A DNA stretch of 41,732 nucleotides from Azospirillum brasilense. GTDB lineage: Bacteria > Pseudomonadota > Alphaproteobacteria > Azospirillales > Azospirillaceae. Where the stretch lies: positions 1 to 41,732 of the forward strand of contig NZ_VITI01000027.1 of NCBI RefSeq assembly GCF_007827795.1, given 5' to 3'. Position 1 is the stretch's first letter; every line of letters begins with the position of its first letter. The notes below the pieces were generated by a model that searched no databases, was not told where the DNA came from, and saw only the letters and a program-made list of their open reading frames with translations. The position numbers and the translations under genes are program-made. Shown piece after piece: positions 16,840-24,128 of this stretch.

Positions 16840-17475
16840 TCAGCTTCGAAGGTGCTGCAAGAGGAAGTTGCGGGCCTCCAATAGTTGACTCATCCGCTCG
16901 GCGCTGGACAGCAGGCCGGTGTCGGGATGGAAGATCGGGGCCAGCGTGCGGAAGCGGCTGTTGACCGTCTGCGTGTCCAGGCCCCATTCGTGGGTGAAGC
17001 CCAGCACGTAGGTGGCCTGCCAGGGCTTGCGGATCGGCTGGCGCAGCGGGCGGAAGGCCAGCGTCTCCAGCGCCGCGGTCAGCTGCTCCAGCCGCAGGCG
17101 GCAGCGGCTCATCTCGCTTTCCACGGCGTTCAACTCGCCCGCGGTGATGAGGTGCGCGCCGTCGTCGTTGCCAATGGTGGCGGCGACCCAGGCGGCCTTG
17201 CGCACGGTCGCCGCATCCAGCGGCGTGGCGTGGCGCACGCGCAGCTTCGGCACCACCCGCACGCGGCGGGTGCCGCCGCTCTTCAGCGTCACGGTGCGGT
17301 GGGAGACGTCCACCGGTTCGGGGCTGCCGGGATCGGGCAGGTGGGTCAGCGCCTCCGGCCCGACCAGCGTCAGGCAGGATCGGATCAGGGCGGGCACCGT
17401 CATGCCGCGCGCCGTCGCCGCGGAGTCCACGGCGGCGTAAAGGGCATGCTGACAGGGTGCTGTGATGGTGGGCAA
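16840..17475 (-). CDS. J-domain protein encoded with T6SS
   Basis: This is a 211-residue protein whose C terminus (about 147-211) looks like a J domain. A helix ends in WQATYVLGF, then FHPDTG carries the diagnostic HPD triad at 183-185, followed by a helix AERMSQLLEARNFLLQHL. J domains stimulate Hsp70 (DnaK) ATPase. The N-terminal 145 residues are unrecognised: a short helical start, a Thr- and Arg-rich beta segment and a helix from about 112 to 140. Translation probably begins at TTG 17475, with GGAGG eight bases upstream. It precedes tssB in the same orientation, which suggests chaperone help for sheath or cargo assembly; that is inference. Confidence 0.75.
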   Translation of the reverse strand: MPTITAPCQHALYAAVDSAATARGMTVPALIRSCLTLVGPEALTHLPDPGSPEPVDVSHRTVTLKSGGTRRVRVVPKLRVRHATPLDAATVRKAAWVAATIGNDDGAHLITAGELNAVESEMSRCRLRLEQLTAALETLAFRPLRQPIRKPWQATYVLGFTHEWGLDTQTVNSRFRTLAPIFHPDTGLLSSAERMSQLLEARNFLLQHLRS

Positions 17476-17603
17476 AGGGCCTCCGGGTACGCACGGCGGT
17501 ATTGCCCCGCAAGGTGTGCGATGGCGGGCCGTCGCGGAACGCCTTGTTGGTCCACTCCCGGAGTCACGCCGTTGGAACTGCGTCCGTTGCGGAGTGAAGG
17601 CGG

Positions 17604-17918
17604 TCAGGCGTCCTTGCCGCCGCGGAGTTCCTCCATCACGGCGCGGATGCCGGTTTCCAGCGCCCGGACGCGGCGGCGCTGCCGTTCCTCCCGCCGCGTC
17701 GCCTCCTGCGCCTCTCCGCGCAGGCGGTCCACCTCCTCGACCAGCGAGGGGGCGACGGTGCCGCGGTCGGTGTAGAACAGCCCGACCTGGATGACCTCGT
17801 AGAGGGACGTCCCGGCCGGCATCAGCCGCTCCAGCGCGGAGAGGGCAGCCAGCCGCTCGCCGGGGGAATCGCTGCGCAGCCGGGCGAGGATGGCGTGCAG
17901 GCGGGCATCCCGGTTCAT
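17604..17918 (-). CDS. Small hypothetical protein, first gene of minus-strand T6SS arm
   Basis: This 104-residue protein has no recognised family. The first half is a short helical bundle (RLAALSALERLMPAG, then LYEVIQVGLF). The second half (about 58-98) is highly charged, EVDRLRGEAQEATRREERQ, and likely forms a coiled coil. It lacks a signal or membrane segment. Its ATG 17918 lies in the second unit of a 14-bp tandem duplication and overlaps the stop of a five-codon leader frame. The next gene in the same direction is the J-domain gene, 128 bp away, so it is the promoter-proximal gene of arm 1. A frame extending up to 17990 is less likely because it would run into the shared promoter region. 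Confidence 0.6.
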   Translation of the reverse strand: MNRDARLHAILARLRSDSPGERLAALSALERLMPAGTSLYEVIQVGLFYTDRGTVAPSLVEEVDRLRGEAQEATRREERQRRRVRALETGIRAVMEELRGGKDA

Positions 17919-17937
17919 GATGGCCGGTTCATGATGG
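17910..17937. repeat. Perfect 14-bp tandem duplication at a start codon
   Basis: The unit CCGGTTCATGATGG occurs twice in direct succession, at 17910-17923 and 17924-17937. Read on the minus strand each copy provides ATGAACCGG. The upstream copy starts a five-codon frame (MNRPS) at 17932, preceded by AAAGGA, and its TGA overlaps the ATG at 17918 as ATGA. Confidence 0.85.
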
Positions 17938-18073
17938 AGCGTGTCCTTTCTGGTTGGCCGGGGAGTATCGCAGGGGCCGGGGAGCGGCAAAAGCAGATCA
18001 GACCAAGTTGGGCCAATCTGAACGGGATGCCCTCGCGGAAAGCCGCTATAGCCGGACCCTTGGGAGGCTGGCC
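17919..18073. promoter_or_regulatory. Divergent T6SS control region with imperfect palindrome
   Basis: This 155-bp region separates the two T6SS arms and should hold both outward promoters. It contains an imperfect inverted repeat centred on 18007: AGATCAGACCAA (17995-18006) and TTGGGCCAATCT (18008-18019), matching at 9 of 12 positions. The right part, CCAAGTTGGGCCAATCT, resembles a minus-strand sequence upstream of tssB. The GACCAA core also occurs at 4474-4479 and 23922-23927. It is a candidate operator; no promoter hexamers were placed. Confidence 0.45.
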
Positions 18074-18826
18074 ATGCTCTACGGTTTCGGGCGTCTGGCG
18101 CTTGTTTTGTGGCTGTGCGCCGTGGGCGGGCAGGCGTTCACCCTGTTCGCCTTTCACAACGCGGTGGCGGAGGCGCACACGGCGGAAATCGCCGCGCGCG
18201 CGTCGGCGTTGGCCAGCCGCGTCGCCGCCAGCGCGGCGGAGCGCGCCGCCATCGGCTTTCCGCTCGCCGACCAGAACGATCTGCAAAGGCTGATCGAGGT
18301 GGCGTCCACCGGCGGCGGGGGCCTGCGGCTTTATGTGGTGGACCCGCGCGGGACCGTTCTGTTCGCCACCGCCCAGGCGGCGGGGACGCCGGTGCCCGCC
18401 TCCTGGATGGGGGGCGCGGCTGGGCTGCCGGCGGAGCCGTGGGACCTCGCGGACCGCGACGGCGTGCTGGTCGGCGTGCCAGTGGCCGACGCCCTGGGCA
18501 AGCCCGCCGGCGCCGTGCTGGGCCTCGCCCCGCAGCAGGACGCGCGGGTGGAGGTTCTGGCCGCGCTGCGCGAGACGGCGACGGTCACCGCCGTCTTCCT
18601 GGCCGCCATCGGGATTCTCGCCGTTCTGGGCACGCGGCTGCTGCTGTCGGGTGTCTGCCGGTCCGTTCTGGAGCGGACGGCCTTTTACGCCGCCGAGGCG
18701 CGGCAGCTTCAGGCCGACACGCCTGCCGCCGCGGCGGTCGGCGATCCGGCGCTGTCCGCCGTCCTGGCCGGGCTGCGCGCGGCGGAAACCGAGGCCGCCC
18801 GCATCGACGGGGAGGTGCTGCGATGA
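18074..18826 (+). CDS. Cache-like membrane sensor protein, first gene of plus-strand T6SS arm
   Basis: This is a 250-residue inner-membrane protein with two membrane segments, at about 5-27 and 168-191. The periplasmic part between them resembles a small Cache/PDC sensor: LRLYVVDPRGTVLFAT, then GVLVGVPVADALGKPAGAVLG. The cytoplasmic tail of about 60 residues carries no kinase, HAMP signature or cyclase, so any output must pass through a partner. I chose ATG 18074, which sits at the start of the first membrane helix; the frame is open from 17954. Its stop overlaps the next start as ATGA. Family unknown; a sensory subunit for the two following membrane proteins is likely from context. Confidence 0.7.
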   Translation: MLYGFGRLALVLWLCAVGGQAFTLFAFHNAVAEAHTAEIAARASALASRVAASAAERAAIGFPLADQNDLQRLIEVASTGGGGLRLYVVDPRGTVLFATAQAAGTPVPASWMGGAAGLPAEPWDLADRDGVLVGVPVADALGKPAGAVLGLAPQQDARVEVLAALRETATVTAVFLAAIGILAVLGTRLLLSGVCRSVLERTAFYAAEARQLQADTPAAAAVGDPALSAVLAGLRAAETEAARIDGEVLR

Positions 18827-20766
18827 CCCGCCCGGCGATGCCATTCTCCAATCGGGGGATGTTGCGGCGATTCATTCCGCTGATGGCGGTGGTGGTGGTC
18901 GTGCCCTGGCTCGCCACGCTGGCGGCGGCGCTGATCGCCGCGGCGGGGCTGGCCGACCGGGGAACCGCCTCCCGCGCCGAGATCGTGGGAACGGCCATCG
19001 CGCATGACCTGGAAAAGTCGCTGGCGCTCGGCCTGCCGCTCGACCGCATGGCCGGGATGGACGATTATCTGGGCGAGGCGGGCGCGGTCTTTCCGGAGAT
19101 CAAGCTGATCCTGGTGGTGGACGGCGCCGGTCGCCCGCTGTTCCAGAAATCCGACGCGGCGCGCCCCGACCTGTCGGTCCGGCTGGTGCCGGCGGACACC
19201 GATTGGTCCGCGCTGGGGCTGGTCCTGCAACGCTTTCCCATCCGGCAGGGAGCCGCGATGGCGGGTGAGGTCCTGCTGGGCCGCAACGCGGTGGCGCAGC
19301 CGGCCAACGCGCCGCGCATCCTGATCGATTTCGCGGTGGCGCTGAGCATCGCTTTGGCTCTCGGCGGGCTGGCGCTGCGCACCATGCTGAACGCCCAGGT
19401 GACGACGCCACTGCGGCTGGCGGCGTCGCTGGAGGCCAACCTTGCGCGCTCCGCTTATGACCGCATCGCCCCGCCGGTCGAGCAAAGCCTGATCGGCAAT
19501 CTGCTGGCCGAGATGAACCGGGTGGTGACCGGCGTGAACGACCGCTTCGCCCGCCTGTGCAGCTATCTGGCCGAGGTGCGCGATCTCAGCTTCAACAAGG
19601 ATGCCGCGGCTGAGGTGGCGCCACTGATCGAGCGGATCGAGCGGCTGGGCCGCTTCTCGCCCGACCGGCTGACCGCGCTGGCCCCGCCGGACGCCGGGTC
19701 GCTGCCCTACGCCACCGCCTTCTGCGCGGGCGTGGGTGCGGCCGTCGCCGCGGCGGTGGCGGCGCGGCACCTGCCGCCGGGTGTGGCGATCGGGGGGGTG
19801 GCGCTGGGGATGGCCGCGGCGGTGCCTCTCGCCTTCGCGCTCGGCCGTCGCGCGCCCGTCGCGGGAGCGCTGGCGCTGGGCGGCTGGGCGCTGCTGAACG
19901 GGCTGGGCGACGGGGCGTCGGTGTGGCTGACCGGGGCGATGCTGGGCGGATTGGCCGCGGCGTTTCCCTTCCAGGCGGTGCGTCCCGCCGCGGAAAGCCT
20001 GCGCGCCGGACCGGCGGTGTCCGCGGCTGGCGGTCTGGTCGTTGGAACGGGGCTGTCGGTTCTGTGCATCGGCGGTGGCGTGCCGGGTGTTCTCATGGCC
20101 GGCGCGGTGCTGTCCGGGGTGGCCGGTCTGCTGGCCGCCGTCCGGCTGGAGCGGCGGGCCGGTCTGACGCTGCCGCGCGTGACCCTTCGCGCTCTGCTGG
20201 CGGTGGACCGCTGGTGGGTGGACGGGACGCTGCGGCCGAAGGGTTGGGCGCTGTGGCTGGTCACGGCGCTGGCCCTGGCGGCGTTGAGCCGGACCGACGG
20301 CGGCGGGGCGGTGGACGCCCGCCGGGTTGCGGAACTGTTCTGGCTCCACGCCACCCCGGCCTGGCTGGCCGCCGCGCTGGTCGCGGTTCTGGTTCCGCGG
20401 AGCGGGGCGGCGCTGCTGAGTTTGGGCGCAACGGCGATGGTCGGGCTTCTCCTGGCGCTCGGCCCGGTGGAGCCGGGAACCGCCGTCGCGCTGGGCGCCG
20501 CTGCGGCTCTCGGCGCCGGGCATGCGGGCTTTGCGGCGTCCGGGGGGTGGGGGGGGCTGACGGCGGTCCGCGCCGCGCTGACCCTGGCCGGAACGCTCGG
20601 TGTGTTGTGGCTGGCCGGTGGGAGCAACACGGTGGTGGCCACGGGCATGCTGCCCTCGTTGGCCCTGCTCGCCGGGATCGCCGCGCTGCCGCCGCTGGCG
20701 CTGGCGCTGTGGCGCCACGCGACGCCGCGCCGGCGCGTTCCGGTCGAAGGGGAGGCCGCGCGATGA
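18823..20766 (+). CDS. Polytopic membrane protein with N-terminal sensor/HAMP-like part
   Basis: This 647-residue protein joins two architectures. Residues 1-250 look like a receptor: a membrane helix at about 15-40, a periplasmic domain (about 41-165, with LILVVDGAGRPLFQ), a second helix at about 166-186 and a HAMP-like helical linker. Residues about 295-635 form roughly ten to twelve further hydrophobic segments, rich in Gly, Ala and Leu, separated by short basic loops, resembling a transporter-like or MFS-like bundle. I do not recognise the family. It is coupled by ATGA overlaps to the genes on both sides. It may relay a periplasmic signal together with the PP2C-like protein encoded next. 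Confidence 0.65.
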   Translation: MTRPAMPFSNRGMLRRFIPLMAVVVVVPWLATLAAALIAAAGLADRGTASRAEIVGTAIAHDLEKSLALGLPLDRMAGMDDYLGEAGAVFPEIKLILVVDGAGRPLFQKSDAARPDLSVRLVPADTDWSALGLVLQRFPIRQGAAMAGEVLLGRNAVAQPANAPRILIDFAVALSIALALGGLALRTMLNAQVTTPLRLAASLEANLARSAYDRIAPPVEQSLIGNLLAEMNRVVTGVNDRFARLCSYLAEVRDLSFNKDAAAEVAPLIERIERLGRFSPDRLTALAPPDAGSLPYATAFCAGVGAAVAAAVAARHLPPGVAIGGVALGMAAAVPLAFALGRRAPVAGALALGGWALLNGLGDGASVWLTGAMLGGLAAAFPFQAVRPAAESLRAGPAVSAAGGLVVGTGLSVLCIGGGVPGVLMAGAVLSGVAGLLAAVRLERRAGLTLPRVTLRALLAVDRWWVDGTLRPKGWALWLVTALALAALSRTDGGGAVDARRVAELFWLHATPAWLAAALVAVLVPRSGAALLSLGATAMVGLLLALGPVEPGTAVALGAAAALGAGHAGFAASGGWGGLTAVRAALTLAGTLGVLWLAGGSNTVVATGMLPSLALLAGIAALPPLALALWRHATPRRRVPVEGEAAR

Positions 20767-22799
20767 CCGGGCTTCGCCAGCGCATGACGGTCGCCGCGGC
20801 GGCGGTGGTCCTCGCCGTGCTCGTCACCGCCGCGGTCTTCGCCCTGCTGCGCATCGGGAGCGGCGCCACCCGCCACGCCGAGGACGAGGGGCGGATGACC
20901 CTGCGGCTGTGGGAAGGGCTGCTCGACCAGTCCGCCGCCGCCGCTCGGGTGGCGGTGGGCGACCCCCGCCTCACCGACGCGCTGGAGCGCGGCAACGCGG
21001 CGGCGGCGGCGGAGCGGCTGGGCGGGCTGGGCTTCACGGCGGCGACCGTGGTCAACGGTGTCGGGCAGACCCTGCTCGCCGTGCCCACCGACCAGCCGAT
21101 CCGCCTTCTCGACGAGCGGCGCATCGGGCAGGTGCTGGCCCGCAACGACACGCAGGACGGTCTGGTGCTGACCGGCGGTGCCGCGCAGCTTCTGCTTGCC
21201 CGCCCCCTCGGCGCGCAGCGGCCCGCCGACCGGGCGCTGGTCGCCACCCGTCCGCTGACCGGCAGCCTGGAGGCTCTGGCCGGCATTCTCGGCGGCTCCG
21301 CCTTCCTGGTCGGCAGCGACGGCGCATTGTATGGCCACGCCGGACCGCTGGCCTGGGCGGACGTGCGTCCCGCCGCTGAGCGCGGTGAGGAGGTGCAGGC
21401 GACCATCGGCGCCCGCGGCTACGGCGTGCGCAAGCTGCGCCTGCCCAAGGTGGCCGGCACGGAGGGGGACGGCACGCTGTACCTCGTCACGGTGCGCGAG
21501 ACCACGCTGGCCGCCATGGCCGACAGCCTGCTCGACAGTTCCGCCATCCTGGTGGTGCTGATGGTGCTGGTGGCGGGGACGCTGGGCCTCGACTGGTATT
21601 TCCGGCGGGTCTTCACGCCGGTCTATGCCTCGATGTCCGCCCTGTCCGCCTTGGCCGCTGGGGACACCGGCGTCGCCGTTCTGGGGGCGGAGCGCGCCGA
21701 CGAGGCCGGGCAGTTGGCCCGCACCGTGGAGGTCTTCCGCAGCCGCAGCCGGGCGCTGCGCGACGCCGAGGAGCGGCGCGCCCGCCACTGGTTGCGCCAG
21801 CAGTCCTTCATCCGCCGCCAGATGCTTCGCCTGTCCGAAACCCTGCCGGAGCAGGGGCGGCGCGAGCTTCTCGCCGACCTCGCCCGCATCGAGGCCGCCT
21901 CGGAGGGCAAAACGCCCTGCGCGCGCACCGACGATCCCGGCGCGCTCGCCGTCGCCTTCGAGGTGATGGCGGAGCGCGTGCGCGACCAGCACACCGCGCT
22001 CGATGGCATGGTCCGGCAGCTTCAGTCGGCGCTGGACACCCGCACGGAGCTTGTTGAGCTGCAGAAGCAGTTCGAGATCGCCCGGCGCATGCAGGCGGCG
22101 ATCCTGCCCCCCGACCTGACCACGGCCCCCGATCAGGAGACTGATCTGGAGGCGTCTGGCCTGATGCGTCCGGCGGCGGAGTTCGACGGCAGCTTCTACG
22201 ATTTCTTCCTGACGGCGGACGGGTCGCTGGCGGTCCTGATCGGGCAGGTGTCGGGCGGCGGGCTGGCGGCGGGCTTCATGACGGTGACGGCGCGTGCCGC
22301 GCTGCGGACACTGGCGGCGGCCGGGCTCGGGCCGGCGGCCTGCCTGACCGGCGCCAACCGTCTGCTGGCGGCGGACAACGCTGCGGGCCTGTCGATCGGC
22401 CTCGCCATGGGCATCGTGTCGCCGCGCTCGCGCCGGCTGGTCTTCGCCGCCGCGGGCGTGCCGGAGCCCTTCCTGCTGCGGCGCTTCGGCGACGTGGTGG
22501 ACCTTCCGGTGGCGGCCAACCCGCCGCTGGGCCTCGATCCCGCGATGACGGCGGTGGAAACCGCGCTGGATCTGCCGGTGCCCTCCACGCTGGTGCTGTG
22601 CAACGGCGGGCTGCTGGACGGCGAGAACCGCTTCGGCGTCGCCTTCGGGCGGGCGCGGCTGACCGGCATCCTCGGCAACCTCGACGACCTGTCCGCCGCC
22701 AGCGTCACCGCGGCGGTGTCCGCCGGGCTGGCTGAGCATGGCGGCGGCGCCGCGATGGCGGTGGACCGGCTGTGCGTCGCCCTGCGGGTGCGGGCATGA
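20763..22799 (+). CDS. Membrane SpoIIE/PP2C-like protein lacking metal-ligand acids
   Basis: This 678-residue protein has membrane helices at about 9-30 and 258-281 flanking a periplasmic sensor region. A HAMP-like segment, a long helical linker (about 400-465) and a SpoIIE-type PP2C domain (about 465-675) follow. In active relatives the acidic residues lie in GGDFYD, IGDVSG and TDG. Here the equivalents read DGSFYD (S477), IGQVSG (Q495) and CNGG (N614), so the Mn/Mg site is probably lost although the fold signature EIARRMQAAILP is kept. It may act as a pseudophosphatase that binds a regulator. It is ATGA-coupled to both neighbours. Other T6SSs use an active PP2C, PppA, to reverse PpkA phosphorylation. 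Confidence 0.8.
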   Translation: MTGLRQRMTVAAAAVVLAVLVTAAVFALLRIGSGATRHAEDEGRMTLRLWEGLLDQSAAAARVAVGDPRLTDALERGNAAAAAERLGGLGFTAATVVNGVGQTLLAVPTDQPIRLLDERRIGQVLARNDTQDGLVLTGGAAQLLLARPLGAQRPADRALVATRPLTGSLEALAGILGGSAFLVGSDGALYGHAGPLAWADVRPAAERGEEVQATIGARGYGVRKLRLPKVAGTEGDGTLYLVTVRETTLAAMADSLLDSSAILVVLMVLVAGTLGLDWYFRRVFTPVYASMSALSALAAGDTGVAVLGAERADEAGQLARTVEVFRSRSRALRDAEERRARHWLRQQSFIRRQMLRLSETLPEQGRRELLADLARIEAASEGKTPCARTDDPGALAVAFEVMAERVRDQHTALDGMVRQLQSALDTRTELVELQKQFEIARRMQAAILPPDLTTAPDQETDLEASGLMRPAAEFDGSFYDFFLTADGSLAVLIGQVSGGGLAAGFMTVTARAALRTLAAAGLGPAACLTGANRLLAADNAAGLSIGLAMGIVSPRSRRLVFAAAGVPEPFLLRRFGDVVDLPVAANPPLGLDPAMTAVETALDLPVPSTLVLCNGGLLDGENRFGVAFGRARLTGILGNLDDLSAASVTAAVSAGLAEHGGGAAMAVDRLCVALRVRA

Positions 22800-23395
22800 G
22801 GGCGCGCGGCTTCCTGGCCGGTGCGCTCGCGCTGGCGGGCGCATTGCTGGCTGGACCGGCTGTGGCGGAACTGGCCGCGGCGTCCGAGGGCGGACCGGCG
22901 CTGTTCCAGTGCAGCCGCTACCTGCGCAACGGGGAGGCGCTCTACGGCATCCCGCCGGGCATCCTGCATGCCATGAGCGTCGTGGAATCCGGGCGGGCGG
23001 GCATGCCCTGGCCCTGGGCGCTGAACGTCTCCGGCCGCCCGCACTATCCGGCGACGCGGCGCGAGGCGCTGCGGCTGATGCAGGACGGCGAGGGCGGCCT
23101 GCGCGGCGACGTGGCGGTCGGCTGCATGCAGATCCACACGCGCTGGCACGCCGGCTCCTTCGCGGGGGGCGAGGACATGCTGGACCCCGCGGTCAACGTC
23201 GCCTACGCCGCCCGCTTCCTGCGGGAACTGTACGACCGCCACGGCTCCTGGACGGAGGCGGTGCGCCGCTACCACGCCAGCGATCCGACGGCGCAGGACA
23301 CCTATCTCTGCCTCGTGCTCGACCGGCGGGTGCGGCTCGGCTACCAGCGCGAGACGGCGGAGATGCGCCGGCTGTGCGGCGGCCCGGAATCGTGA
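22796..23395 (+). CDS. Periplasmic lytic transglycosylase, SLT family
   Basis: This 199-residue secreted enzyme should cleave peptidoglycan glycan strands. A signal peptide (about 1-24, ending AVA before EL) precedes a lysozyme-like fold. The catalytic glutamate E64 lies in HAMSVVESGR. GCMQIHTRWH matches the G-x-MQI motif, and NVAYAARFLRELYDRHGSW plus AVRRYHA match the C-terminal signature. The start ATG 22796 overlaps the preceding stop (ATGA). T6SSs need local opening of the cell wall to insert the TssJLM complex, and an enzyme encoded just upstream of tssJ fits that job; family membership is clear, the role is inferred. Confidence 0.88.
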   Translation: MRARGFLAGALALAGALLAGPAVAELAAASEGGPALFQCSRYLRNGEALYGIPPGILHAMSVVESGRAGMPWPWALNVSGRPHYPATRREALRLMQDGEGGLRGDVAVGCMQIHTRWHAGSFAGGEDMLDPAVNVAYAARFLRELYDRHGSWTEAVRRYHASDPTAQDTYLCLVLDRRVRLGYQRETAEMRRLCGGPES

Positions 23396-23405
23396 GCGCG
23401 GTGCC

Positions 23406-23912
23406 ATGAAGAAACTCCTGGTCGGCGTGCTGGCGCTGCTCCTCCTCCTGGTGGCCTTCGCGGGCGGCTATTTCCTGGCCGGGGGCAGCGTGCCGGGTGC
23501 CACGGACGACCCCGCGCCCGCCGAAGCGAAGGCAGCGCCCGCCGCTGTGCCGCAGGAGACGGCAAAGGCGGAGCCGGAGAAGGCCGCGCCGGCCGCCGTC
23601 CCGGTCCGTCCGGTCGCGTCCGTGAAGGCGGCGACCGCGCGCTTCTCCATCGAACTCGGCGTGTTCCGCTCCGCCGGGAACGCCCAGGACTTCGCGGCGG
23701 CGCTGGCCGGGCGGGGCCTTCCTGTGGAGATCGTCGAGACCATGGACGCCGCCGGGGGGCAGTGGCACCGCGTGCGCGCGGGCGCCTTCGCCGACCGCTG
23801 GCAGGCCGAGGCGCGCCGCCCCTCCTTCGAGCGGACCGCCGGGATCGGCGGGGTGGTGGTCGAGGAGCCGCTTGCCGCCGCCATGCCGACGAAGGCCGGC
23901 GGCGGCGAATGA
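23406..23912 (+). CDS. Membrane-anchored SPOR domain protein 1
   Basis: This 168-residue protein has an N-terminal membrane anchor (about 4-26). An Ala-, Pro- and Glu-rich linker leads to a SPOR domain (about 79-155) that begins FSIELGVFRSAGNAQDF and contains WHRVRAGAF. SPOR domains bind peptidoglycan stripped of stem peptides. The gene follows the transglycosylase by 10 bp. The SPOR domain is clearly related to that of the protein at 24129-24905, so this is a local duplication. It probably marks or stabilises the wall site where the T6SS membrane complex crosses. Confidence 0.82.
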   Translation: MKKLLVGVLALLLLLVAFAGGYFLAGGSVPGATDDPAPAEAKAAPAAVPQETAKAEPEKAAPAAVPVRPVASVKAATARFSIELGVFRSAGNAQDFAAALAGRGLPVEIVETMDAAGGQWHRVRAGAFADRWQAEARRPSFERTAGIGGVVVEEPLAAAMPTKAGGGE

Positions 23913-24128
23913 TCCAGTTCGGACCAAGGGGGTAACCCGCCGGATTTGCGGGCTTCTCCGCATGGCGGGGTGGGCTTCCGGTCCATCGCCGCGAGGCCCC
24001 CGCGGGACTACGCCAGAACGAACCAGACAGCGCGCGGATTTGGGCCGCCGGGATGCTTCTATCAGGCTGGGCCGTCGTCCTGTGGGGCGGCGGTTCATCC
24101 GATGGTTTCTTCCCCAGGAATTCCCGCG
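23913..24128. promoter_or_regulatory. Spacer between SPOR genes with shared 10-mer
   Basis: This is the largest gap inside the plus-strand T6SS arm (216 bp). Just after the SPOR 1 stop it carries TTCGGACCAA (23918-23927), identical to 4470-4479 after dinB. An inverted repeat of CCCGC and GCGGG lies at about 23936-23952. A promoter for the tssJKLMA block could lie here, but no hexamers were convincing. A frame in register with the next gene reaches back to 23946, without a good ribosome site. Confidence 0.35.

Noticed and set aside
19707..22844. A 1045-codon open frame on the minus strand opposite the membrane-signalling genes
   Set aside because: It is the antisense of high-GC coding DNA, with low-complexity Arg/Gln/Gly composition, no family motif and no ribosome site. 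The plus-strand proteins have clear domains.
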